From assembly GCA_964531295.1 (NCBI GenBank), contig CAZHHJ010000116.1:1-7987 (forward strand): 7,987 nt of DNA, in the 5' to 3' direction. The stretch comes from JAAYJK01 sp964531295. Its GTDB lineage: Bacteria; Bacillota; Syntrophomonadia; Syntrophomonadales; Syntrophomonadaceae. How positions within the stretch are numbered: the first letter of the stretch is position 1; every line of letters begins with the position of its first letter. The notes beneath the pieces were generated by a model that worked only from the letters and a program-made list of their open reading frames with translations, had not been told where the DNA came from and ran no database searches. Positions 1-5,957 of the stretch are shown here, in pieces. Position numbers and translations under genes: made by a program.

Positions 1-83
1 GTCCCAACCGTATTTAGCAGCTTTTCAGACAATCGTTGAAGCATTTACTTTCAATGCTCCTGCCATCTGCCAGGTAGTTCTAT
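1..83 (-). pseudogene. Partial duplicate of the sigma-54 activator's HTH-coding 3' end
   Basis: These 83 bases align without gaps to 451-533, inside the activator gene at 430-2538, with five mismatches (at 3, 5, 10, 27 and 72), so the offset is exactly 450 bp. Read on the minus strand they encode the recognition-helix region RTTWQMAGALKVNASTIV. The mismatch at 27 turns an Arg codon (AGA) into a TGA stop at 25-27, and the one at 72 turns an Arg of the activator into Trp. Similarity stops abruptly after base 83; its left limit is outside the window. No start codon or ribosome binding site serves it, and it lies downstream of the sigma-54 promoter at 155-170, so it would be transcribed only as leader RNA. 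It is a dead fragment created by duplication, not a second regulator, unless an intact paralogue continues to the left, which the TGA makes unlikely. Confidence 0.8.
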
Positions 84-154
84 CTTTTCTTTCGCTTATT
101 AGCCTGGTTCCTAAATATTTGATCTTGAATCATCTATGTCTATAAATATTATTA

Positions 155-170
155 TGCAAGAAGCCTGCCA
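155..170 (-). promoter_or_regulatory. Sigma-54 (RpoN) -24/-12 promoter reading leftwards
   Basis: On the minus strand the sequence is TGGCAGGCTTCTTGCA. The sigma-54 consensus is TGGCACGNNNNTTGCW; the only deviation is G for C at the sixth base. The invariant GG (-24) and GC (-12) are separated by exactly 10 bases. Transcription should start near 142-145 and run off the left edge. A gene for a sigma-54 activator lies immediately upstream in the same orientation, and dyad sites lie about 110 and 270 bp upstream of the inferred start, which fits enhancer-dependent activation. The target gene is outside the window. Confidence 0.75.
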
Positions 171-241
171 ATTTCCTAAATTAATCGTCCATCCCACTAT
201 ATTGGCGTTTATTGATATCTTCTAGGATTGTTCGTATATTT

Positions 242-271
242 ACAACCGTTGCATTATAGCAACAGTTGTTG
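242..271. promoter_or_regulatory. Dyad site 1, candidate activator-binding enhancer
   Basis: ACAACCGTTGC (242-252) and GCAACAGTTGT (259-269) form an inverted repeat with one mismatch in 11 and a 6-base spacer (attata). Each arm is itself a small dyad, CAAC-N-GTTG. Its centre is about 110 bp upstream of the inferred start of the sigma-54 promoter at 155-170, a usual distance for an enhancer-binding activator. Binding by the neighbouring activator is inferred from position only. Confidence 0.5.
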
Positions 272-393
272 AAATATTCCCTCTATATTATCGCTATTTG
301 TCATAATTAAGTTTTATTGCGATAGATTGATATTGGGGTGTAGAAGATCTTATATAACGGGGATTGCTTATAACTTTAGATGCCGTTGCTTTT

Positions 394-433
394 TTGACAA
401 CAGTTGTTGCCTAAGCGCAACAACTGTTGTCAA
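394..433. promoter_or_regulatory. Dyad site 2, 17-bp perfect inverted repeat across the activator stop codon
   Basis: The 17-base arms at 394-410 and 417-433 pair perfectly around a 6-base loop (ctaagc). Each arm contains ACAAC-N-GTTGT, the motif also found in dyad site 1, and both dyads have GTTGC-N6-GCAAC at their core. The activator's TGA stop (430-432) lies inside the right arm. In minus-strand RNA the hairpin is followed by A residues rather than U, so it is not a standard intrinsic terminator in the direction of the gene. It may protect the activator mRNA 3' end, act as an enhancer or operator site, or both. Confidence 0.55.
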
Positions 434-2538
434 TTGCTTCTGTCCTTAACGTTCAAACCATATTTAGCAGCTTTTCTGACAATCGTTGAAGCATTTACTT
501 TCAATGCTCCTGCCATCTGCCGGGTAGTTCTATAATTATTATAGGCTCTTTCCAACAGCTGCTTTTCAGTGCTTTCAACGGCTTCCCGCAGTGGGATGAC
601 TCCCCTTACCAAGACCTGGGAGGAATGGTCCAGGGCATTTTTATCAAACTCGAAGGGCAGGTCTTCTTTACTGATAACATCATGGGGTGTAACTACTATC
701 ATTCTCTCAATCAGATTTTCCAGTTCCCGTATGTTTCCGGGCCAATTGTAGCCCATGAAAAGGTCAACAACTTCAGCTGCCACCCTTTTGTTCATATTGT
801 ATTTGCGATTGAATATCTGGACAAAATGAGTTATCAAGGGGGGAATATCCTCCCTGCGGTCTCTCAGGGGCGGCACACTTAATGGCACCACATTTAAACG
901 ATAGTATAAATCTTCTCGGAATTCCTTGCTTTTTACCATCTCTACTAAATTGCGATTGGTGGCAGCAATAATCCTCACATCTATCTTTTTGGGGGCCCCT
1001 CCTCCCACCCGGGTAATCTCCTTGCTCTGTATGGATCGCAGTAGTTTAACCTGCAGGTTCAGCTGCAGTTCCCCTATTTCGTCCAGAAACAAAGTTCCCC
1101 CATTAGCCAGTTCAAAAAATCCGGGCTTGCCTTCCTGTCTGGCACCTGAAAAAGCTCCATATTCATAACCAAACAATTCTGATTCCAGGAGATTTTCTGG
1201 AATTGCACCACAATTGACTCGAATGAACGGTTCTTCTTTTCTGACACTAAAGTTATGAATAGACTCGGCGATCAATTCTTTTCCTGTACCTGACTCCCCG
1301 CTTATCAAGGTAGTGGAATCCACCTGCGCCAATCGGTTTACTACTTCCAATATATCCCGCATGGAACTGGAATTAATTATCATCTTGCTGGAGCCTATAA
1401 GCTGAAGTTTCAAAGTCCTGAGCTGACTTTCGTAATGCTGGGACAGCCCTTCCGCCTGTTCCAACTTTTGCCGGAGAAGATTGAGTTCCGTTATATCCCG
1501 AACGTTACAAACCACTCGGAATACATCACCATTTTTATCATAGACCGGACTGCCGGTAGCCAGAGTTATTTTGCCAGTTTTCGCTTCCTGGATGATAGTT
1601 ACTGGTTTTCGTTTCTGCAGGGTCAGAGAAGTAACGGATTGAGAAACCAGTCCTTCCTTTGTTATCTGTTCCACATTTTTACCCAAAAACTCATCCTTGT
1701 TTATTCCCATAATCATTTCAAAGGCTTTGTTCACCCGCAAGGTCTTGCCCTCCCCATCAGATATATATAAGCCATCAAATGATGATTCAATTATGGCATC
1801 TAACTCTTCATTTAATTCTTTAACATATTTTAATTCCTGGGAGATCTGTTCCAACTCCGAGATGTCCTGGAGTACCGCTACCGAGCCAATAATTTCACCA
1901 TCTTTTTTTATCGGAGAGCGATTGGAAATAAAGTTGCGGCCATTCAAGGTAATCTTCTGCAGGGGTTGTTCAGCGCCGCTTTTAACGGTATCGGGCAATC
2001 CGCTGTTGGGGAAAACTTCTACTATCGGCCGGCCCCTCACATCTTCACTTTTTACATCTAGCATTCTTTCTGCAGCCTGGTTAAAAACTTTTATCCGGGC
2101 CTCGCAATCAGTCGCTATAATCATATTATGGGTTGAATCTATTATGGCATCCAATTCACTGGACAATACCTGGTAGGAATCATAAAAGACTCCAGCCAGA
2201 TCGGTACGGGTAATCAATGCTATCACCCGGCCTTCATCATCCAGCACTGGCAGGCGTCCCAAGCCTGGATATATGACATCATCGATATCATCTTCGGGAT
2301 GTCCTACAATAAATCCCTCCCGAGTCATGATTTCTCCTACTGGTGTTTGCATATCCAATTCTTTATTTATGGCTCGGTATATGTGGCTTTTGGTAAAAAG
2401 GCCCTGCAGTTTACAATCATCATCCACTACCGGTGCCCCGTCTATTAAATTATCGCTAAAAATTTTCACCGCTTCTCGTATGGGAACATCAGCTGTTAAT
2501 GATATTAATTCTCCTTTTATGAATTCTTTTATTTTCAC
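430..2538 (-). CDS. Sigma-54-dependent transcriptional activator, CBS-CBS-PAS-PAS-AAA+-HTH
   Basis: This 702-residue cytoplasmic protein is a bacterial enhancer-binding activator that uses ATP hydrolysis to open sigma-54 RNA polymerase promoters. Two CBS domains (about 8-58 and 66-118) are candidate adenine-nucleotide sensors. Two PAS domains follow (about 124-228 and 243-352), then a short coiled linker. The AAA+ core has Walker A GESGTGKE (414-421), the sigma-54 contact loop as GAFSGA (461-466, Ser in place of the usual Thr), Walker B GGTLFLDEIGE (480-490) and REDLYYRLNV (541-550). The C-terminal HTH (about 669-694, TTRQMAGALKVNASTIVRKAAKYGL) is of the TyrR/Fis-like type. There is no receiver domain, so it is likely controlled by a ligand or energy signal rather than by a kinase. 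Translation starts at GTG after a GGAGGGGG ribosome binding site. It has its own promoter (2576-2584). Its target may be the sigma-54 promoter at 155-170. The ligand is unknown. Confidence 0.95.
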   Translation of the reverse strand: MKIKEFIKGELISLTADVPIREAVKIFSDNLIDGAPVVDDDCKLQGLFTKSHIYRAINKELDMQTPVGEIMTREGFIVGHPEDDIDDVIYPGLGRLPVLDDEGRVIALITRTDLAGVFYDSYQVLSSELDAIIDSTHNMIIATDCEARIKVFNQAAERMLDVKSEDVRGRPIVEVFPNSGLPDTVKSGAEQPLQKITLNGRNFISNRSPIKKDGEIIGSVAVLQDISELEQISQELKYVKELNEELDAIIESSFDGLYISDGEGKTLRVNKAFEMIMGINKDEFLGKNVEQITKEGLVSQSVTSLTLQKRKPVTIIQEAKTGKITLATGSPVYDKNGDVFRVVCNVRDITELNLLRQKLEQAEGLSQHYESQLRTLKLQLIGSSKMIINSSSMRDILEVVNRLAQVDSTTLISGESGTGKELIAESIHNFSVRKEEPFIRVNCGAIPENLLESELFGYEYGAFSGARQEGKPGFFELANGGTLFLDEIGELQLNLQVKLLRSIQSKEITRVGGGAPKKIDVRIIAATNRNLVEMVKSKEFREDLYYRLNVVPLSVPPLRDRREDIPPLITHFVQIFNRKYNMNKRVAAEVVDLFMGYNWPGNIRELENLIERMIVVTPHDVISKEDLPFEFDKNALDHSSQVLVRGVIPLREAVESTEKQLLERAYNNYRTTRQMAGALKVNASTIVRKAAKYGLNVKDRSN

Positions 2539-2575
2539 TTAAAATCCCCCTCCAGCCCCAATCTATCTTGTGCTC

Positions 2576-2584
2576 ATTATAACA
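2576..2584 (-). promoter_or_regulatory. Extended -10 sigma-A promoter of the sigma-54 activator
   Basis: The minus strand reads TGTTATAAT: a consensus TATAAT (2576-2581) preceded by the TG of an extended -10. No good -35 hexamer lies at the right distance, which extended -10 promoters tolerate. Transcription should start near 2569, giving a leader of about 30 bases with the GGAGG site before the GTG start at 2538. Confidence 0.6.
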
Positions 2585-2668
2585 CAGCCCAGGTATGCTT
2601 GATCCACAAACAATACCCCATGTTTTCTGCCATTAATGCCAACTATAGTATAAATCGACTATCTTCTT

Positions 2669-2696
2669 AGGACTCCGGAACCTGTCCTCGGGTCCT
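2669..2696. repeat. REP-like palindromic element, GGACAGGTTCC type
   Basis: The ends AGGAC and GTCCT (2669-2673 and 2692-2696) are inverted repeats. Read on the minus strand, an internal 19-base stretch with GGACAGGTTCC matches the element at 5935-5956 at 16 of 19 positions. Short intergenic palindromes of this GGGACAGGTYCC kind are scattered through many Clostridia genomes. The family assignment is from memory. Confidence 0.5.
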
Positions 2697-2701
2697 GACG
2701 A

Positions 2702-2735
2702 ACCAAAGCCCGGCTTTTTTAAGCCGGGCTTTGGT
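2702..2735 (-). terminator. GC-rich 15-bp hairpin after the acyl-CoA racemase-like gene
   Basis: Arms at 2702-2716 and 2721-2735 pair perfectly over 15 bp around a 4-base loop, 18 bases after the stop codon of the gene at 2754-3935. On neither strand is the stem followed by a U run, so it is an unusual terminator or an mRNA-stabilising 3' hairpin. Its position at the gene end and before the activator's promoter suggests a transcript boundary. Confidence 0.6.
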
Positions 2736-2753
2736 GGGGGCCAAGATAATCTA

Positions 2754-3935
2754 TCAGATAATACCGCTGCTGCGCAGTTGTTTAATTTTTTCTGCTCTAT
2801 ACCCTGCAGCCAGGTAGACTTCTTCATTATGTTCTCCTAGACCGGGGAAATTGAGCACCATCTGACCTGGCGTTGCTGAAAGTTTAAAGGGAATTCCGGT
2901 CAGGGCGATAGACTTACCAGATCCACTGGGATCAGGAATTTTCTCAACCATCTGCCGGGCCTGAATCTGCGGATGTTCACTCATTTCATGCAAATCCAGC
3001 ACCGGTGAAAAACAGATGTCATTTTCTGCGAAAAACTCCACCCACTCATCCCGGTTTTTCTGCTTCATCACCTCAGCGATATCATCAATAATCTCTTTCT
3101 GCTGAGCTTTTTTCCATTGCGGGGCAATATACTGGGAACGATCTAACTTTTTACAAAATTCTGCCCAAAATTTTGTCTCTACTGCCCCAATACTTACATA
3201 TTTCTTGTCCCTGGTTGCATAGATATTGTAACATGCATATCCGCCGGTCAGTACACCATCACCAATCCCAGGTATTTTACTATCTCCTGACCATTCTCCC
3301 ATGGTGTAAGCCAGAAGACTAACTGCTCCATCCAGCATGGAAACATCACACATCTGCCCCTGGCCGGTCTTTTCCCGGCTGGTCAGAGCCATAAGTATAG
3401 CTATTACCGCATACAGAGTCCCGCCAGCAATATCTGCAATCTGTACTCCAGACATGGCCGGCGCACCTTGGCGGCTTCCGGTAGTTCCAGTTACACCAGC
3501 ATAATTCAAGTAATTCAAATCATGCCCAGCTGCAGCCCACATGGGACCATCCTGTCCATAACCACTGATAGCGCAGAATATAATCCTATTATTGATACTC
3601 TTTAAAACCTCATAACCAATCCCAAGGCCATCCATAAAACCGGGCCGAAACTGATCAATTACTATATCGAATTGGGGTATCAGTTTCTTGAAAACTTCCT
3701 GGCCCTCCGCTTTCCTGATGTCCAGAGTAATGCTCTTCTTGTTTCTATTAACGGTGTAAAAACGGGTACTCATTCCATTCACAACTGGAGCCAGCTGCCT
3801 GCCCGGATCACCTACCTCCGGTTGTTCTATTTTGACCACTTCTGCTCCGAAGTCTGCCAGCAACTGGGTGCAGAATGGTCCGGGCAGGTAACGGGACAAA
3901 TCCAATATACGTATCCCGGTCAAGGGTAATGTCAT
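2754..3935 (-). CDS. Family III acyl-CoA enzyme (CaiB/BaiF), probably alpha-methylacyl-CoA racemase-like
   Basis: A 393-residue cytoplasmic protein of the family III CoA-transferase fold: N-terminal GIRILDLSRYLPGPFCTQLLADFGAEVVKIE, the NRNKKSITLD strand (63-72) and a C-terminal PGLGEHNEEV are all typical. The family includes true CoA-transferases (formyl-CoA, carnitine) and alpha-methylacyl-CoA racemases. Here AGHDLNYL (136-143), QIADIAGG (165-172) and GAVETKFW (250-257) give His138, Asp168 and Glu253. The spacings of 30 and 85 equal those of the catalytic His126, Asp156 and Glu241 of the Mycobacterium tuberculosis racemase. I therefore favour 2-methylacyl-CoA epimerisation during branched fatty acid breakdown over CoA transfer. 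The ATG follows an AGAGGTG ribosome binding site by 8 bases. The gene appears monocistronic, between a terminator at 4001-4028 and a hairpin at 2702-2735; no convincing promoter is seen upstream (a weak TTGAGC-17-GTTAGG only). Family membership is certain; racemase versus transferase is not. Confidence 0.9.
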   Translation of the reverse strand: MTLPLTGIRILDLSRYLPGPFCTQLLADFGAEVVKIEQPEVGDPGRQLAPVVNGMSTRFYTVNRNKKSITLDIRKAEGQEVFKKLIPQFDIVIDQFRPGFMDGLGIGYEVLKSINNRIIFCAISGYGQDGPMWAAAGHDLNYLNYAGVTGTTGSRQGAPAMSGVQIADIAGGTLYAVIAILMALTSREKTGQGQMCDVSMLDGAVSLLAYTMGEWSGDSKIPGIGDGVLTGGYACYNIYATRDKKYVSIGAVETKFWAEFCKKLDRSQYIAPQWKKAQQKEIIDDIAEVMKQKNRDEWVEFFAENDICFSPVLDLHEMSEHPQIQARQMVEKIPDPSGSGKSIALTGIPFKLSATPGQMVLNFPGLGEHNEEVYLAAGYRAEKIKQLRSSGII

Positions 3936-4000
3936 AATTCATTCACCTCTTCTTTCTGTGTTCTCCCTAACACAACAAATCACTGCACGCTCAAAGCGGC

Positions 4001-4028
4001 TAAAAAAGAGGAATACCCAACGCATTCC
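4001..4028 (-). terminator. Intrinsic terminator of the capA-like gene
   Basis: On the minus strand a 7-bp stem GGAATGC/GTATTCC (one G-U pair; arms 4022-4028 and 4010-4016) with a 5-base loop is followed by TCTTTTTT. It lies 20 bases after the stop codon at 4049 and separates this gene from the racemase-like gene. Confidence 0.8.
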
Positions 4029-4048
4029 GTCTAAAAACGTATATTGCT

Positions 4049-5257
4049 TTAGTGATCAGAACCAGCAATAAAATATTCACCCAGTTGCCTTGTAGTTGAA
4101 GCCAAAACCTGTTCTAATAGCGGCAGGTCCTGTTCATTCAAGTATGGTTCTTTACCATCCCTGATATCATCTATAGCCTTTTCTACCGGTATAACCCGAA
4201 ATTTCCTAATACCCTTATCCACATAATTATGAGAATAGGTAGGGACATACTTGACTTCAAGCAGATTGGTCTCACCAGTAGTGAAGTTTTTATTAAATTT
4301 CATATTTAATATAATGCCGCTATTCCTTTCCAGTCCACGCTGGTGACTGATAAAATTCCCCATCGAATATATCACCATTTTATCCTTGTTATTGATATTT
4401 AGCGTTTCCATGGGTTGAATTACATGGGGGTGGCTGCCCAGTATTACATCAACACCCGCTGCCAAAAATTCATGAGCCAGTAGACGCTGCTCCGCTTCAG
4501 GCTGAGGCATATATTCATTGCCCCAGTGCAGAATTAAAACCAGTATATCAACCTGAGGCCTGTGTTGATCGATATCGGATAAAATTTTGTCTCTATCCAG
4601 CAAGTTAAAGCAATAAGCTTTCCCATCCGGTATCGCTATTCCATTGGTGCCATATGAATAAGCGAGATACCCTACCTTTACTCCCTTTATATCTTTGATC
4701 AGAAAAGCCTTGCTCTCTTCTTCACTGGCATAGGTTCCTACAGTATCCAAACCCGTTTTCCTGAGAATATCAAGAGTACGCATAGCTCCTGCATAACCCT
4801 GGTCAAAAGCATGATTGTTGGCAGTAATGACCAGATCAAAGCCGGATTGTCTAAAGGTCTGGGCTATGGCATCCGGGCTGTTAAACAAGGGATATCCGGT
4901 GTAGCCAGATTCAGGTCCGGCCAGGGGGGCTTCAAAAGATACCGAGCTATAATCCCCCTGCTTAATCAGTCCCTCAACTTCAGAGAAGAAAGAATCAAAG
5001 TTGTAGCTGCCATCGGTCTGCTCCCCTGACCAAATTTGAGTATTGTGCATCAAACAGTCCCCTACCGCAACTAAACTTATGTCGCTGCTAAGTGGTTTAG
5101 GCTCTGTCGCCATATCCTGCACTTGTTGATTCTCTGTCGGCTCTTTTACTTCGGGAATAGAGCAAGCGGTATGACAACAAGCCATAATACTTATTATGAC
5201 CAAAACGGCAACAGCCCTGCTCAGGGACATCAAGTTCAATCTATAGCCAGAACGCAT
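4049..5257 (-). CDS. CapA family protein (PGA_cap, metallophosphatase-like), membrane-anchored
   Basis: A 402-residue protein of the CapA/PgsA family, related to the poly-gamma-glutamate capsule protein but also found widely in bacteria without such capsules. The N-terminus has basic residues, a hydrophobic segment (about 15-28) and cysteines at 27, 28 and 32. CSIPEV at 32 or MAC at 27 could be a non-canonical lipobox, so export with lipid or transmembrane anchoring is likely. The calcineurin-like core shows GDCLMH (66-71), ANNHAFDQG (146-154), HWGNEY (244-249), GSHPHVIQP (274-282) and YSMGNFI (297-303), which suggests metal binding. I place the start at the ATG 5255-5257: AAAGGAAGG lies 5 bases upstream, whereas a longer frame from a TTG at 5279-5281 would have to translate that ribosome binding site. 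No capBC or other capsule genes are adjacent, so a capsule role is not supported. Substrate unknown. Confidence 0.9.
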   Translation of the reverse strand: MRSGYRLNLMSLSRAVAVLVIISIMACCHTACSIPEVKEPTENQQVQDMATEPKPLSSDISLVAVGDCLMHNTQIWSGEQTDGSYNFDSFFSEVEGLIKQGDYSSVSFEAPLAGPESGYTGYPLFNSPDAIAQTFRQSGFDLVITANNHAFDQGYAGAMRTLDILRKTGLDTVGTYASEEESKAFLIKDIKGVKVGYLAYSYGTNGIAIPDGKAYCFNLLDRDKILSDIDQHRPQVDILVLILHWGNEYMPQPEAEQRLLAHEFLAAGVDVILGSHPHVIQPMETLNINNKDKMVIYSMGNFISHQRGLERNSGIILNMKFNKNFTTGETNLLEVKYVPTYSHNYVDKGIRKFRVIPVEKAIDDIRDGKEPYLNEQDLPLLEQVLASTTRQLGEYFIAGSDH

Positions 5258-5296
5258 AAAAACCCTTCCTTTGGTCTGCAAAATATTTTTATATCT

Positions 5297-5305
5297 ATTA
5301 TAGCA
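5297..5305 (-). promoter_or_regulatory. Extended -10 sigma-A promoter of the capA-like gene
   Basis: The minus strand reads TGCTATAAT: consensus TATAAT (5297-5302) with the upstream TG of an extended -10. No clear -35 is present. The expected start near 5290 leaves about a 33-base leader before the ATG at 5257, including the AAAGGAAGG site. Confidence 0.6.
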
Positions 5306-5697
5306 AAGTAAAGTCCTGTAGAGGTCGATTTTTATCTTGATCCCTGCTTAAAATGTACAGCTAGGTTCGCTATCACAGGCCTGGAAGCTTAATTTCAGAA
5401 CTGATCTGGTGACCCTTGGATACTAATATTATAAAATTGAATGCGGATTGTCTTTTGTCCCCCCCTTCACAAATAAAAAACCCCTTCCAATAAGAAGGGG
5501 CTCCCGGCTCTCTTTATACAGTCAAAATTTATTTGTTTTTACATTATATGATAATTGTATACCTTTGATGATATTTATACAAGGAAGCCCAGTGGAACAG
5601 TCCTTTTGCTTCCCAGTACTTATAATGCCTTTCAGAGCTTCATATTGCCTACTTGCGGCATGCTGGGAAATACAATAATATTAATTTAAGCATAGGG
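5306..5697. other. Intergenic stretch with an orphan terminator and possible RNA structure
   Basis: No credible gene is present. A minus-strand intrinsic terminator at 5475-5500 has no gene directly before it. Minus-strand RNA from about 5670 to 5580 could form several short helices: CCCAG with CTGGG, TGCC with GGCA, and GGAAGC with GCTTCC. An inverted repeat TTGTATA/TATACAA follows at about 5553-5580. I recognise no known riboswitch or small RNA family in it. Confidence 0.4.
5475..5500 (-). terminator. Strong intrinsic terminator with no adjacent gene
   Basis: On the minus strand CCCCTTC-TTATTG-GAAGGGG (5481-5500) forms a 7-bp GC-rich stem and is followed at once by TTTTTT (5475-5480). It is a textbook terminator for leftward transcription. 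The nearest minus-strand gene upstream is ylqF, which ends 457 bases away, so it either ends a long ylqF transcript, marks a lost gene, or ends an unannotated RNA. Confidence 0.8.
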
Positions 5698-5910
5698 TTA
5701 CACACTCCCGACGGCAACCTCGAATACGCGTACATGGCCGACGGCAGGATGGGGTTTGTAGACTACACCTATCTTACTTATAATGACCTGTATAATGTCC
5801 AGTTCCTAATAGAGCAGATATATGGCGCACGGAACGCCGACCTTGATAAATTGATGAAATCCAAACAGACTTGGATGGATGCAAACGGCATAAAGGGCTA
5901 TCTCAAGTAG
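5698..5910 (+). pseudogene. 3' remnant of an unrecognised gene
   Basis: The frame ending at the TAG 5908-5910 reads as ordinary protein from about LHTPDGNLEYAYMADGRMG onwards, ending in TWMDANGIKGYLK. The base composition shifts near 5698, from AT-rich noncoding sequence to GC-richer DNA with balanced codons. No plausible start exists: the frame opens after a stop at 5623 with no ATG before 5734, and neither that ATG nor the TTG at 5653 has a ribosome binding site. It is also the only plus-strand coding-like stretch in an otherwise minus-strand window. I do not recognise the family. It is most simply the tail of a gene whose 5' part was deleted, left where rnhB is found in relatives. A 58-residue peptide from the ATG at 5734 is possible but unsupported. 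Confidence 0.5.
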
Positions 5911-5934
5911 AAAGGCCGGGTTACAGTGGGAATA

Positions 5935-5956
5935 GGGACACGGGGACAGGTCCCTG
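5935..5956. repeat. REP-like palindromic element, GGGGACAGGTCCC type
   Basis: GGGAC (5935-5939) and GTCCC (5950-5954) bracket a core GGGGACAGGTCCC. It shares 16 of 19 bases with the element at 2669-2696 read on the other strand. It begins 1 base after the ylqF stop codon, so it could form a 3' hairpin on that mRNA, but no U run follows. Confidence 0.5.
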
Positions 5957-5957
5957 C

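Larger units (their letters stand above)
84..429. other. AT-rich intergenic regulatory region, no gene
   Basis: No reading frame here looks coding on either strand. The stretch is AT-rich and holds a minus-strand -24/-12 promoter (155-170) and two dyads built on CAAC-N-GTTG (242-271 and 394-433). It also carries a repeated unit, CCGTTGC followed 7 or 8 bases later by CAACAGTTGTTG, at 246-271 and 383-409. The arrangement resembles the control region of a sigma-54-dependent gene whose coding part lies to the left of the window. Confidence 0.6.

Noticed and set aside
84..433. The dyad-bounded region as a MITE or the repeats as a CRISPR array
   Set aside because: No terminal inverted repeats with target duplications frame it, and there are too few, unevenly spaced repeats for CRISPR.
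569..2542. Several plus-strand open frames of 60-159 codons opposite the sigma-54 activator
   Set aside because: They are antisense shadows of a clear 702-codon gene, have no family features and no convincing ribosome binding sites.
2633..2827. A 64-codon minus-strand frame running through the GC-rich hairpin
   Set aside because: It overlaps the end of the racemase-like gene in another frame and passes through a hairpin and a REP-like element, so it is not a gene.
3936..4048. Sigma-54 promoter upstream of the racemase-like gene
   Set aside because: No GG-N10-GC pair with TTGC context was found on the minus strand here, so control of this gene by the neighbouring activator is not supported.
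5558..5672. Possible known riboswitch, T-box or SRP-like RNA on the minus strand
   Set aside because: Compared by eye with the conserved cores of SAM, c-di-GMP, cobalamin, T-box and SRP RNAs; none fits. Kept only as an unassigned structured candidate.
5448..5678. A 76-codon plus-strand frame before the gene remnant
   Set aside because: It spans the orphan terminator, has no ribosome binding site, and its composition is that of noncoding DNA.
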